A DNA stretch of 64,000 nucleotides. It comes from Chrysogorgia sp. JL179-B06. Lineage: Eukaryota > Cnidaria > Anthozoa > Scleralcyonacea > Chrysogorgiidae. The DNA lies in NCBI GenBank assembly GCA_035772405.1, contig JAYKKM010000034.1, positions 1,511,001 to 1,575,000 on the forward strand. Reading direction: 5' to 3'. Both the position numbers and the translations under genes were made by a program. The notes under the pieces were generated by a model. It was given only the letters and a program-made list of their open reading frames with translations, searched no databases and had not been told where the DNA came from. Each line of letters opens with the position of its first letter. Within the stretch, counting starts at the first letter, position 1. Shown here in pieces: positions 12,501 to 26,833 of this stretch.

Positions 12501-15500
12501 CTATAATTGGGCTTCTAGCCTGTTGGGGTATTCCGTTCACCTAAGAGTGAAAAATCTAATAAACTTAACTAAACTAAACTTTTAACTTTGCTGTAACTTT
12601 ACTTTAACTTTTAACTTTAACTTTTAACTTTACTTTAACTTTATGTTTACTTTAACTTTGCGTTGACTTTTAACTTTAACTTTTAACTTTACTTTAACTT
12701 TTAACTTTACTTTAACTTTTAACTTTAACTTTTAACTTTACTTTAACTTTATGTTTACTTTAACTTTTAACTTTACTTTAACTTTATGTTTACTTTAATT
12801 TTGCGTTGACTTTTAACTTTAACTTTTAACTTTACTTTAACTTTTAACTTTAACTTTTAACTTTACTTTAACTTTATGTTTACTTTAACTTTTAACTTTA
12901 CTTTAACTTTTAAAAGACTTTAACTTTGCTTTAACTTTTAACTTTAACTTGCGTTGACTTTTAACTTTAACTTTTAACTTTACTTTAACTTTTAACTTTA
13001 ACTTTTAACTTTACTTTACCTTTATGTTTACTTTAACTTTTAACTTTACTTTAACTTTATGTTCACTTTAACTTTAACTTTGCTTTAACTTTTAACTTTT
13101 GAGGGGTGGATGGGTGAATTGTGAGGGAGAGGTATTACTTTAACTTCACTTTTACTTTTAACTTTGCTGTAACTTTTAACTTTACTTTAACTTTATGTTT
13201 ACTTTAACTTTTAACTTTTAACTTTACTTTAACTTTATGTTTACTTTAACTTTAACTTTGCTTTAACTTTTAACTTTAACTTTGCGTTGACTTTTAACTT
13301 TAACTTTTAACTTTACTTTAACTTTTAACTTTACTTTAACTTTGTTTTAACTTTTAACTTTAATTTTGGGTTGACTTTTAACTTTTAACTTTACTTTAAC
13401 TTTATGTTTACTTTAACTTTAACTTTGCTTTAACTTTTAAGTTTAACTTTGCGTTGACTTTTAACTTTAACTTTTAACTTTACTTTAACTTTTAACTTTA
13501 CTTTAACTTTTAACTTTACTTTAACTTTGCGTTGACTTTTAACTTTTAACTTTACTTTAACTTTTAACTTTTAACTTACTTTAACTTTGCTTTGACTTTT
13601 AACTTTAACTTTGCGTTGACTTTTAACTTTAACTTTTAACTTTACTTTAACTTTTAACTTTAACTTTTAACTTTAACTTTTAACTTTAACTTTTAACTTT
13701 ACTTTAACTTTATATTTACTTTAACTTTTAACTTTAATTTAACTTTTAACTTTACTTTAACTTTGCTTTAACTTTTAACTTTAACTTTGCGTTGACTTTT
13801 AACTTTAACTTTTAACTTTACTTTAACTTTTAACTTTACTTTAACTTTTAACTTTACTTTAACTTTTAACTTTTCTTTAACTTTTAACTTTACTTTAACT
13901 TTGCGTTGACTTTTAACTTTTAACTTTACTTTAACTTTTAACTTTTAACTTACTTTAACTTTACTTTGACTTTTAACTTTAACTTTGCGTTGACTTTTAA
14001 CTTTAACTTTTAACTTTACTTTAACTTTTAACTTTAACTTTTAACTTTAACTTTTAACTTTAACTTTTAACTTTAACTTTTAACTTTACTTTAACTTTAT
14101 ATTTACTTTAACTTTTAACTTTAATTTAACTTTTAACTTTACTTTAACTTTGCTTTAACTTTTAATTTTAACTTTGCATTGACTTTTAACTTTAACTTTT
14201 AAATTTACTTTAACTTTTAACTTTAACTTTTAACTTTACTTTAACTTTTAACTTTACTTTAACTTTACTTTAACTTTTAACTTTATGTTAATTTTTAAAT
14301 TTAACTTTAATTTTTAAATTTAACTTTACTTTAACTTTACTTTAACTTTTAACTTTGCTGTAACTTTTAACTTCGCTGTAACTTTACTTTAACTACAATC
14401 TTCTCGGATAACGACCTTAAATCGTAGGCCCTCGGAACCCCTATAATTGGGCTTCTAGCCTGTTGGGGTATTCCGTTCACCTAAGAGTGAAAAATCTAAT
14501 AAACTTAACTAAACTAAACTTTTAACTTTGCTGTAACTTTACTTTAACTTTTAACTTTAACTTTTAACTTTACTTTAACTTTATGTTTACTTTAACTTTG
14601 CGTTGACTTTTAACTTTAACTTTTAACTTTACTTTAACTTTTAACTTTAACTTTTAACTTTACTTTAACTTTATGTTTACTTTAACTTTTAACTTTACTT
14701 TAACTTTATGTTTACTTTAATTTTGCGTTGACTTTAACTTTAACTTTTAACTTTACTTTAACTTTTAACCTTAACTTTTAACTTTACTTTAACTTTATGT
14801 TTACTTTAACTTTAACTTTACTTTAACTTTTAACTTTACTTTAACTTTTAAAAGACTTTAACTTTGCTTTAACTTTTAACTTTAACTTTGCGTTGACTTT
14901 TAACTTTAACTTTTAACTTTACTTTAACTTTTAACTTTACTTTAACATTTTAACTTTACTTTAACTTTTAACTTTTCTTTAACTTTTAACTTTACTTTAA
15001 CTTTGCGTTGACTTTTAACTTTTAACTTTACTTTAACTTTTAACTTTTAACTTACTTTAACTTTGCTTTGACTTTTAACTTTAACTTTGCGTTGACTTTT
15101 AACTTTAACTTTTAACTTTACTTTAACTTTTAACTTTAACTTTTAACTTTAACTTTTAACTTTAACTTTTAACTTTAACTTTTAACTTTACTTTAACTTT
15201 ATATTTACTTTAACTTTTAACTTTAATTTAACTTTTAACTTTACTTTAACTTTGCTTTAACTTTTAATTTTAACTTTGCGTTGACTTTTAACTTTAACTT
15301 TTAAATTTACTTTAACTTTTAACTTTAACTTTTAACTTTACTTTAACTTTTAACTTTACTTTAACTTTACTTTAACTTTTAACTTTATGTTAATTTTTAA
15401 ATTTAACTTTAATTTTTAAATTTAACTTTACTTTAACTTTACTTTAACTTTTAACTTTGCTGTAACTTTTAACTTTACTTTAACTTTATATTTACTTTAA

Positions 15501-18500
15501 CTTTGTAACTTTACTTTAACTTTTAACTTTACTTTAACTTTGCTTTAACTTTTAACTTTACTTTAACTTTGCGTTGACTTTTAACTTTAACTTTTAACTT
15601 TACTTTAACTTTATGTTTACTTTAACTTTAACTTTGCTTTAACTTTAACTTTAACTTTTAACTTTAACTTTTAACTTTAACTTTTAACTTTACTTTAACT
15701 TTATATTTACTTTAACTTTTAACTTTACTTTAACTTTTAACTTTACTTTAACTTTGCTTTAACTTTTAACTTTAACTTTGCGTTAACTTTTAACTTTAAC
15801 TTTTAACTTTACTTTAACTTTTAACTTTAACTTTTAACTTTACTTTAACTTTTAACTTTACTTTAACTTTGCTTTAACTTTTAACTTTAACTTTACGTTG
15901 ACTTTTAACTTTAACTTTTAACTTTACTTTAACTTTATGTTCACTTTAACTTTAACTTTGCTTTAACTTTTAACTTTTGAGGGGTGGATGGGTGAATTGT
16001 GAGGGAGAGGTATTACTTTAACTTCACTTTAACTTTTAACTTTGCTGTAACTTTTAACTTTAATTTAACTTTATGTTTACTTTAACTTTTAACTTTTAAC
16101 TTTACTTTAACTTTATGTTTACTTTAACTTTAACTTTGCTTTAACTTTTAACTTTAACTTTGCGTTGACTTTTAACTTTAACTTTTAACTTTACTTTAAC
16201 TTTTAACTTTACTTTAACTTTGTTTTAACTTTTAACTTTAACTTTGCGTTGACTTTTAAATTTTAACTTTACTTTAACTTTATGTTTACTTTAACTTTAA
16301 CTTTGCTTTAACTTTTAACTTTAACTTTGCGTTGACTTTTAACTTTAACTTTTAACTTTACTTTAACTTTTAACTTTACTTTAACTTTTAACTTTACTTT
16401 AACTTTGCGTTGACTTTTAACTTTTAACTTTACTTTAACTTTTAACTTTCAACTTACTTTAACTTTGCTTTGACTTTTAACTTTAACTTTGCGTTGACTT
16501 TTAACTTTAACTATTAACTTTACTTTAACTTTTAACTTTAACTTTTAACTTTAACTTTTAACTTTAACTTTTAACTTTACTTTAACTTTATACTTACTTT
16601 AACTTTTAACTTTTAACTTTTAACTTTACTTTAACTTTGCTTTAACTTTTAACTTTAACTTTGCGTTGACTTTTAACTTTAACTTTTAACTTTACTTTAA
16701 CTTTTAACTTTACTTTAACTTTTAACTTTACTTTAACTTTTAACTTTTTTCTTTAACTTTTAACTTTAACTTTGCGTTGACTTTTAACTTTAACTTTTAA
16801 CTTTACTTTAACTTTTAACTTTACTTTAACTTTTAACTTTACTTTAACTTTGCGTTGACTTTTAACTTTTAACTTTACTTTAACTTTAACTTTAACTTTA
16901 CTTTAACTTTGCTTTGACTTTTAACTTTAACTTTGCGTTGACTTTTAACTTTAACTTTTAACTTTACTTTAACTTTTAACTTTAACTTTTAACTTTAACT
17001 TTTAACTTTAACTTTTAACTTTACTTTAACTTTATATTTACTTTAACTTTTAACTTTAATTTAACTTTTAACTTTACTTTAACTTTGCTTTAACTTTTAA
17101 CTTTAACTTTGCGTTGACTTTTAACTTTAACTTTTAACTTTACTTTAACTTTTAACTTTACTTTAACTTTACTTTAACTTTTAACTTTTCTTTAACTTTT
17201 AACTTTACTTTAACTTTGCGTTGACTTTTAACTTTTAACTTTACTTTAACTTTTAACTTTTAACTTTACTTTAACTTTGCTTTAACTTTTAACTTTAACT
17301 TTGCGTTGACTTTTAACTTTAACTTTTAACTTTACTTTAACTTTTAACTTTAACTTTTAACTTTAACTTTTAACTTTAACTTTTAACTTTAACTTTTAAC
17401 TTTACTTTAACTTTATATTTACTTTAACTTTTAACTTTAATTTAACTTTTAACTTTACTTTAACTTTGCTTTAACTTTTAACTTTAACTTTGCGTTGACT
17501 TTTAACTTTAACTTTTAACTTTACTTTAACTTTTAACTTTAACTTTTAACTTTACTTTAACTTTTAACTTTACTTTAACTTTTAACTTTAACTTTTAACT
17601 TTATGTTAACTTTTAAATTTAACTTTAACTTTTAAATTTAACTTTACTTTAACTTTACTTTAACTTTTAACTTTGCTGTAACTTTAACTTTTAACTTTAC
17701 TTTAACTTTAACTTTAACTTAACTTTTAACTTTTAACTTTACTTTTAACTTTTAACTTTAACTTTTAACTTTAACTTTTAACTTTTAACTTTGCTGTAAC
17801 TTTTAACTTTAACTTTTAACTTTAACTTTTAACTTTTACTTTAACTTTATGTTTACTTTAACTTTGCGTTGACTTTTAACTTTAACTTTTAACTTTACTT
17901 TAACTTTTAACTTTAACTTTTAACTTTACTTTAACTTTATGTTTACTTTAACTTTTAACTTTACTTTAACTTTATGTTTACTTTAACTTTAACTTTGCGT
18001 TGACTTTTAACTTTAACTTTTAACTTTACTTTAACTTTTAACCTTAACTTTTAACTTTACTTTAACTTTATGTTTACTTTAACTTTTAACTTTACTTTAA
18101 CTTTTAACTTTACTTTACTTTAACTTTTAAAAGACTTTAACTTTGCTTTAACTTTTAACTTTAACTTTGCGTTGACTTTTAACTTTAACTTTTAACTTTA
18201 CTTTAACTTTTAACTTTAACTTTTAACTTTAACTTTACTTTAACTTTTAACTTTAACTTTTAACTTTACTTTAACTTTATGTTCACTTTAACTTTAACTT
18301 TGCTTTAACTTTTAACTTTTGAGGGTGGATGGGTGAATTGTGAGGGAGAGGTATTACTTTAACTTCACTTTAACTTTTAACTTTGCTGTAACTTTTAACT
18401 TTAACTTTAACTTTAACTTTACTTTAACTTTAACTTTTAACTTTTAACTTTACTTTAACTTTATGTTTACTTTAACTTTAACTTTGCTTTAACTTTTAAC

Positions 18501-21500
18501 TTTAACTTTGCGTTGACTTTTAACTTTAACTTTTAACTTTACTTTAACTTTTAACTTTACTTTAACTTTGTTTTAACTTTTAACTTTAACTTTGCGTTGA
18601 CTTTTAAATTTTAACTTTACTTTAACTTTATGTTTACTTTAACTTTAACTTTGCTTTAACTTTTAACTTTAACTTTGCGTTGACTTTTAACTTTAACTTT
18701 TAACTTTACTTTAACTTTTAACTTTACTTTAACTTTGCGTTGACTTTTAACTTTTAACTTTACTTTAACTTTTAACTTTCAACTTACTTTAACTTTACTT
18801 TAACTTTTAACTTTAACTTTTAACTTTAACTTTTAACTTTAACTTTTAACTTTAACTTTTAACTTTACTTTAACTTTATATTTACTTTAACTTTTAACTT
18901 TACTTTAACTTTTAACTTTACTTTAACTTTGCTTTAACTTTTAACTTTAACTTTGCGTTGACTTTTAACTTTAACTTTTAACTTTACTTTAACTTTATGT
19001 TTACTTTAACTTTAACTTTGCTTTAACTTTTAACTTTAACTTTTAACTTTAACTTTAACTTTAACTTTTAACTTTACTTTAACTTTATATTTACTTTAAC
19101 TTTACTTTAACTTTTAACTTTACTTTAACTTTTATTTAATTTACTTTAACTTTTAACTTTTTAATCTTTAACTTTTAACTTTACTTTGCTTAACTTTTAA
19201 ACTTTACTTTAACTTTAACTTTTAACTTTAAACTTTAACTTTACTTTAACTTTAACTTTAACTTTATGTTCACTTTAACTTTAACTTTGCTTTAACTTTT
19301 AACTTTTGAGGGGTGGATGGGTGAATTGTGAGGGAGAGGTATTATATTTAACTTCACTTTAACTTTTAACTTTGCTGTAACTTTTAACTTTACTTTAACT
19401 TTATGTTTACTTTAACTTTTAACTTTTAACTTTACTTTAACTTTATGTTTACTTTAACTTTAACTTTGCTTTAACTTTTAACTTTAACTTTGCGTTGACT
19501 TTTAACTTTAACTTTTAACTTTACTTTAACTTTTAACTTTACTTTAACTTTGTTTTAACTTTTAACTTTAACTTTGGGTTGACTTTTAACTTTTAACTTT
19601 AACTTTATTTTAACTTTACTTTAACTTTAACTTTGCTTTAACTTTAACTTTAACTTTAACTTTGCGTTGACTTTTAACTTTAACTTTTTAACTTTAACTT
19701 TAACTTTAACTTTACTTTAACTTTTAACTTTACTTTAACTTTGCTTTAACTTTTAACTTGACTTTAACTTTTAACTTTTAACTTTATATTTAACTTTAAC
19801 TTTTAACTTTAATTTAACTTTTAACTTTAACTTTAACTTTTGCTTTAACTTTTAACTTTAACTTTGCGTTGACTTTTAACTTTAACTTTTAACTTTACTT
19901 TAACTTTTAACTTTAACTTTTAACTTTACTTTATAACTTTTAACTTTAACTTTAACTTTTAACTTTAACTTTTAACTTTACTTTAACTTTTTAAACTTTA
20001 ACTTTTTAACTTTTAACTTTACTTTAACTTTGCGTTTAACTTTTAACTTTGCGTTAACTTTTAACTTAACTTTTAACTTTACTTTAACTTTTAACTTTAA
20101 CTTTTAACTTTATATTTACTTTAACTTTTAACTTTAATTTAACTTTTAACTTTACTTTAACTTTGCTTTAACTTTTAACTTTAACTTTGCGTTGACTTTT
20201 AACTTTAACTTTTAACTTTACTTTAACTTTTAACTTTAACTTTTAACTTTAACTTTTAACTTTAACTTTTAACTTTACTTTAACTTTATATTTACTTTAA
20301 CTTTTAACTTTAATTTAACTTTTAACTTTACTTTAACTTTGCTTTAACTTTTAACTTTAACTTTGCGTTGACTTTTAACTTTAACTTTTAACTTTACTTT
20401 AACTTTTAACTTTACTTTAACTTTTAACTTTACTTTAACTTTTAACTTTTCTTTAACTTTTAACTTTACTTTAACTTTGCGTTGACTTTTAACTTTTAAC
20501 TTTACTTTAACTTTTAACTTTTAACTTACTTTAACTTTGCTTTGACTTTTAACTTTAACTTTGCGTTGACTTTTAACTTTAACTTTTAACTTTACTTTAA
20601 CTTTTAACTTTAACTTTTAACTTTAACTTTTAACTTTAACTTTTAACTTTAACTTTTAACTTTAACTTTTAACTTTACTTTAACTTTATATTTACTTTAA
20701 CTTTTAACTTTAATTTAACTTTTAACTTTACTTTAACTTTGCTTTAACTTTTAACTTTAACTTTGCGTTGACTTTTAACTTTAACTTTTAACTTTACTTT
20801 AACTTTTAACTTTACTTTAACTTTTAACTTTACTTTAACTTTTAACTTTTCTTTAACTTTTAACTTTACTTTAACTTTGCGTTGACTTTTAACTTTTAAC
20901 TTTACTTTAACTTTTAACTTTTAACTTACTTTAACTTTGCTTTGACTTTTAACTTTAACTTTGCGTTGACTTTTAACTTTAACTTTTAACTTTACTTTAA
21001 CTTTTAACTTTAACTTTTAACTTTAACTTTTAACTTTAACTTTTAACTTTAACTTTTAACTTTACTTTAACTTTATATTTACTTGAACTTTTAACTTTAA
21101 TTTAACTTTTAACTTTACTTTAACTTTGCTTTAACTTTTAATTTTAACTTTGCGTTGACTTTTAACTTTAACTTTTAAATTTACTTTAACTTTTAACTTT
21201 AACTTTTAACTTTACTTTAACTTTACTTTAACTTTTAACTTTATGTTAATTTTTAAATTTAACTTTAATTTTTAAATTTAACTTTACTTTAACTTTACTT
21301 TAACTTTTAACTTTGCTGTAACTTTTAACTTCGCTGTAACTTTACTTTAACTACAATCTTCTCGGATAACGACCTTAAATCGTAGGCCCTCGGAACCCCT
21401 ATAATTGGGCTTCTAGCCTGTTGGGGTATTTCGTTCACCTAAGAGTGAAAAATCTAATAAACTTAACTAAACTAAACTTTTAACTTTGCTGTAACTTTAC

Positions 21501-24500
21501 TTTAACTTTTAACTTTAACTTTTAACTTTACTTTAACTTTATGTTTACTTTAACTTTGCGTTGACTTTTAACTTTAACTTTTAACTTTACTTTAACTTTT
21601 AACTTTAACTTTTAACTTTACTTTAACTTTATGTTTACTTTAACTTTTAACTTTACTTTAACTTTTAACTTTACTTTAACTTTTAAAAGACTTTAACTTT
21701 GCTTTAACTTTTAACTTTAACTTTGCGTTGACTTTTAACTTTAACTTTTAACTTTACTTTAACTTTTAACTTTAACTTTTAACTTTACTTTACCTTTATG
21801 TTTACTTTAACTTTTAACTTTACTTTAACTTTATGTTCACTTTAACTTTAACTTTGCTTTAACTTTTAACTTTTGAGGGGTGGATGGGTGAATTGTGAGG
21901 GAGAGGTATTACTTTAACTTCACTTTAACTTTTAACTTTGCTGTAACTTTTAACTTTAATTTAACTTTATGTTTACTTTAACTTTTAACTTTTAACTTTA
22001 CTTTAACTTTATGTTTACTTTAACTTTAACTTTGCTTTAACTTTTAACTTTACTTTAACTTTTAACTTTAACTTTTAACTTTACTTTAACTTTTAACTTT
22101 ACTTTAACTTTGTTTTAACTTTTAACTTTAACTTTGCGTTGACTTTTAAATTTTAACTTTACTTTAACTTTATGTTTACTTTAACTTTAACTTTGCTTTA
22201 ACTTTTAACTTTAACTTTGCGTTGACTTTTAACTTTAACTTTTAACTTTACTTTAACTTTTAACTTTACTTTAACTTTGCGTTGACTTTTAACTTTTAAC
22301 TTTACTTTAACTTTTAACTTTCAACTTACTTTAACTTTGCTTTGACTTTTAACTTTAACTTTGCGTTGACTTTTAACTTTAACTATTAACTTTACTTTAA
22401 CTTTTAACTTTAACTTTTAACTTTAACTTTTAACTTTAACTTTTAACTTTACTTTAACTTTATATTTACTTTAACTTTTAACTTTACTTTAACTTTTAAC
22501 TTTACTTTAACTTTGCTTTAACTTTTAACTTTAACTTTGCGTTGACTTTTAACTTTAACTTTTAACTTTACTTTAACTTTATGTTTACTTTAACTTTAAC
22601 TTTGCTTTAACTTTTAACTTTAACTTTTAACTTTAACTTTTAACTTTAACTTTTAACTTTACTTTAACTTTATATTTACTTTAACTTTTAACTTTAATTT
22701 AACTTTTAACTTTACGTTAACTTTGCTTTAACTTTTAACTTTAACCTTGCGTTGACTTTTAACTTTAACTTTTAAATTTACTTTAACTTTTAACTTTAAC
22801 TTTTAACTTTACTTTAACTTTTAACTTTACTTTAACTTTGCTTTAACTTTTAACTTTAACTTTGCGTTGACTTTTAACTTTAACTTTTAACTTTACTTTA
22901 ACTTTATGTTTACTTTAACTTTAACTTTGCTTTAACTTTTAACTTTAACTTTGCGTTGACTTTTAACTTTAACTTTTAACTTTACTTTAACTTTTAACTT
23001 TACTTTAACTTTGTTTTAACTTTTAACTTTAACTTTGCGTTGACTTTTAACTTTTAACTTTACTTTAACTTTATGTTTACTTTAACTTTAACTTTGCTTT
23101 AACTTTTAACTTTAACTTTGCGTTGACTTTTAACTTTAACTTTTAACTTTACTTTAACTTTTAACTTTAACTTTTAACTTTACTTTACCTTTATGTTTAC
23201 TTTAACTTTTAACTTTACTTTAACTTTATGTTCACTTTAACTTTAACTTTGCTTTAACTTTTAACTTTTGAGGGGTGGATGGGTGAATTGTGAGGGAGAG
23301 GTATTACTTTAACTTCACTTTAACTTTTAACTTTGCTGTAACTTTTAACTTTAATTTAACTTTATGTTTACTTTAACTTTTAACTTTTAACTTTACTTTA
23401 ACTTTATGTTTACTTTAACTTTAACTTTGCTTTAACTTTTAACTTTACTTTAACTTTTAACTTTAACTTTTAACTTTACTTTAACTTTTAACTTTACTTT
23501 AACTTTGTTTTAACTTTTAACTTTAACTTTGCGTTGACTTTTAAATTTTAACTTTACTTTAACTTTATGTTTACTTTAACTTTAACTTTGCTTTAACTTT
23601 TAACTTTAACTTTGCGTTGACTTTTAACTTTAACTTTTAACTTTACTTTAACTTTGCGTTGACTTTTAACTTTTAACTTTACTTTAACTTTTAACTTTCA
23701 ACTTACTTTAACTTTGCTTTGACTTTTAACTTTAACTTTGCGTTGACTTTTAACTTTAACTATTAACTTTACTTTAACTTTTAACTTTAACTTTTAACTT
23801 TAACTTTTAACTTTAACTTTTAACTTTAACTTTTAACTTTACTTTAACTTTATATTTACTTTAACTTTTAACTTTACTTTAACTTTTAACTTTACTTTAA
23901 CTTTGCTTTAACTTTTAACTTTAACTTTGCGTTGACTTTTAACTTTAACTTTTAACTTTACTTTAACTTTATGTTTACTTTAACTTTAACTTTGCTTTAA
24001 CTTTTAACTTTAACTTTTAACTTTAACTTTTAACTTTAACTTTTAACTTTACTTTAACTTTATATTTACTTTAACTTTTAACTTTAATTTAACTTTTAAC
24101 TTTACGTTAACTTTGCTTTAACTTTTAACTTTAACCTTGCGTTGACTTTTAACTTTAACTTTTAAATTTACTTTAACTTTTAACTTTAACTTTTAACTTT
24201 ACTTTAACTTTTAACTTTACTTTAACTTTGCTTTAACTTTTAACTTTAACTTTGCGTTGACTTTTAACTTTAACTTTTAACTTTACTTTAACTTTATGTT
24301 TACTTTAACTTTAACTTTGCTTTAACTTTTAACTTTAACTTTGCGTTGACTTTTAACTTTAACTTTTAACTTTACTTTAACTTTTAACTTTACTTTAACT
24401 TTGTTTTAACTTTTAACTTTAACTTTGCGTTGACTTTTAACTTTTAACTTTACTTTAACTTTATGTTTACTTTAACTTTAACTTTGCTTTAACTTTTAGC

Positions 24501-25044
24501 TTTAACTTTGCGTTGACTTTTAACTTTAACTTTTAACTTTACTTTAACTTTTAACTTTACTTTAACTTTGTTTTAACTTTTAACTTTAACTTTGCGTTGA
24601 CTTTTAACTTTTAACTTTACTTTAACTTTATGTTTACTTTAACTTTAACTTTGCTTTAACTTTTAACTTTAACTTTGCGTTGACTTTTAACTTTAACTTT
24701 TAACTTTACTTTAACTTTTAACTTTACTTTAACTTTTAACTTTACTTTAACTTTGCGTTGACTTTTAACTTTTAACTTTACTTTAACTTTTAACTTTTAA
24801 CTTACTTTAACTTTGCTTTGACTTTTAACTTTAACTTTGCGTTGACTTTTAACTTTAACTTTTAACTTTACTTTAACTTTTAACTTTAACTTTTAACTTT
24901 AACTTTTAACTTAAACTTTTAACTTTACTTTAACTTTATATTTACTTTAACTTTTAACTTTAATTTAACTTTTAACTTTACTTTAACTTTGCTTTAACTT
25001 TTAACTTTAACTTTGCGTTGACTTTTAACTTTAACTTTTAACTT

Positions 25045-26527
25045 CACTGCATGAAAAGACGCGTATTCAGATTAGTATACTATTGAATATGTATCGGAAT
25101 ATTGGTAGTAATCACTGCTATTCTAAAGTATTCAGGTGTGAATATCCCCTAAAGATGGGGAAATTCTTACCCTGAATACGTCTGAATAAAACCCCCTTAG
25201 TAATCACACGACAGAATATCTCTGAATTCCATAGGATTACGGATTGTGAATATTAATGTATCATGTAAGAATATTGGATAACGTATTGTTTACAGGCCCT
25301 CATGCTAGGGCAATAATTAAAATTAGGAATTTTCATTTTGTAATTTTTGGTTTCGGGAAAGGATTTCTAAAAAGCTAGGCTGGATGTTTACGCGTTGGTG
25401 CTATTTCGAGCATAAAACTGGACAGGAGGTAGGGTAACCATATAAATCATTATTTACAAACAAAGCTTGTTCGGAGCAGGGGCAAGACTATTTTACATAC
25501 TGTTTGGTTCGTACTAAACACTAACGCTGTGTATTAGAAATATTAACATGGAATGGCTGGCTCCAAAGCGAACGCGTTTTTCCACGCGATCAGCTTGTTA
25601 ATTCCGCCATTGTTATTGAGCCCGTAAACAGAACCCCACCAACAAACAATTTGGTGAACATTAAGCAGGGCAAAATTCAGGCAACACGGTTGATTACAAA
25701 ATAAAAAAATACAATTTAAGTCTCAGTTCTCGGACTGCAGTAGTGAAACAAAAGGAATTTTGGAACATAATAAAATCAAGCGTTTGTTTGTTATAGATAT
25801 ACTTTAATAAACCATACCGTACCTACATCATTTATGAATATAGAAACATTTCTTTCACAGTTGAAGTCGAGTTGATTGAGAAAAGTAATATTAATATTGC
25901 CAAAGAACAGTGGTTCAGTGCGCGCGACAATTTCGTTGTCTGTTGTTTGCCACAAGTTGACAGTAATCCACAATTCCGGATATTAAGTGCGATAAGCATT
26001 GCATAACTAAAATGTATAAGTTATAAATATAAGTCACTTAGATTTATAAGTCCAAATGATGCCTGAAAGGACAGTGTTTTTCTGTTGCATATAGTAACTA
26101 TTCATTCGTACTTTAAAGTCTGGGTATATTGTTTCATCGCCATAAATTGTTGATGTTAATACTATACCGGCCTCTAGGCGTTTGAACAATTTGCTGATGA
26201 AACAAGAGAGCGAACAATTTTGGCAAAACTCATTAATATTGCTACTTTCCATCTTCCACACTGATATGACGTAATTTTACGCCGAATGAACAACGCAACT
26301 AAAACTATTCTTATGGTTAAAATGTTGCCCAACTTTAAAAGTAAACCTTAAACGAAGAAAGCCCTAACCGTGTAGATCAATGGCAGTAGCTTTATGAAAA
26401 AAACAAGAATGACGCATATCAGTTTGGTTGTTAGAAACAAGGGTTTTCCAAATAAGGAGTCCAAAGCCAAATAAAGTTAAACTCGGCGGTAAATCGATAT
26501 GCTTGCGCTGTTGCGCGCAATTTTCTT
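25045..26527. other. Unique AT-rich sequence without a convincing gene
   Basis: This is the left part of the island between the satellite blocks. Short repeated words occur near its left end: GTATTCAG at 25064, 25129 and (inverted) near 25170, and TAGTAATCAC twice. A short hairpin GCCCTCATGCTAGGGC lies near 25309. Two minus-strand ORFs of 60 and 75 codons (25791-25973, 26034-26261) have no recognisable motif, no clean splice sites and, for the first, no ATG. I do not call them genes. Confidence 0.6.
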
Positions 26528-26578
26528 TTGCAATTCTTAAATTCACTGTTTCAATTGAACTGCTGCAACCACCATCAG

Positions 26579-26833
26579 ATGGGCAAGCCAATCTTGAAAA
26601 CGATGGAGACAGAGAAGAAGAGGAAAATGAGAAGCTCAAGGAAAAAGCGTCGAAGACAACGGCGTGCTTTTGATAAATGCGCGGCTGCTGCTGGTGTGAT
26701 ATCACGCACGATCAGCGATGCCATCAAAGAGCAGAAAACAATTTCTGAAAAATATTATGCTTCATGGAAGAAATCGTGCAACAAAGCAAAATAACTCAGG
26801 CGAAAAATACCAATCGAAAATCATGTTAGAAAG
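26579..26833 (+). pseudogene. Putative exon 1 of the kinase gene: basic/helical N-terminus, interrupted by TAA
   Basis: An ATG at 26579 (another in frame at 26603) opens 71 codons ending at TAA 26792-26794. The protein begins with a very basic stretch (KKRKMRSSRKKRRRQRR at residues 13-29), followed by an Ala-rich and then helical, Lys-rich segment ending KYYASWKKSC. After the stop the same frame stays open to 26833, where AAG/GTAAAG is a good 5' splice donor. The next acceptor, TTTTAG/GTT at 27376/27377, joins in the same phase to the kinase exon. I infer this was the N-terminal exon of the kinase gene and that the TAA is an inactivating mutation. The alternative is an independent small ORF. 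I recall similar basic or coiled-coil N-termini in invertebrate kinases of this type, but cannot check here. Confidence 0.45.

Larger units (their letters stand above)
1..25044 (+). repeat. TTTAACTT-type satellite, block 1
   Basis: This is a continuous array of short words built from TTAACTTT and TTTAACTTTTAAC, interspersed with TTTGCGTTGACTTTTAAC, TTTATGTTTACTTTAAC, TTTATATTTACTTTAAC and TTTGCTTTAAC variants. The + strand is T-rich with A and C. G is rare and mostly confined to GCGTTGAC, TATGTTTAC, GCTGTAAC and two anchor sequences annotated separately. Stop codons (TAA) occur in every frame, so there are no ORFs. Above the word level the order of variants repeats as kilobase-scale modules. 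For example, 1 to about 4610 recurs at 4825 to about 9500, and 21875-23269 recurs from 23270. The stretch from about 15.5 to 21.3 kb lacks anchor 1 and is less ordered. The array begins outside the window and stops abruptly at the unique island. No function is implied by the sequence; heterochromatin is an inference. Confidence 0.97.

Noticed and set aside
1..25044. TTAACTTT array considered as a telomere repeat
   Set aside because: The unit is irregular, contains kilobase modules with complex anchors, and lies internally on both sides of unique DNA.
26190..26215. CTGATGA followed by GAAAC and GCGAAC near 26193, considered as a hammerhead
   Set aside because: No complementary stem II or stem III can be formed.
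25791..26261. Two minus-strand ORFs that might be exons of one gene
   Set aside because: The first has no ATG and a stop directly upstream, no donor/acceptor pair joins them in frame, and no domain is recognisable.
26364..26705. 113-codon minus-strand ORF rich in serine and phenylalanine
   Set aside because: It is the shadow of the basic Lys/Arg/Glu-coding exon on the + strand.
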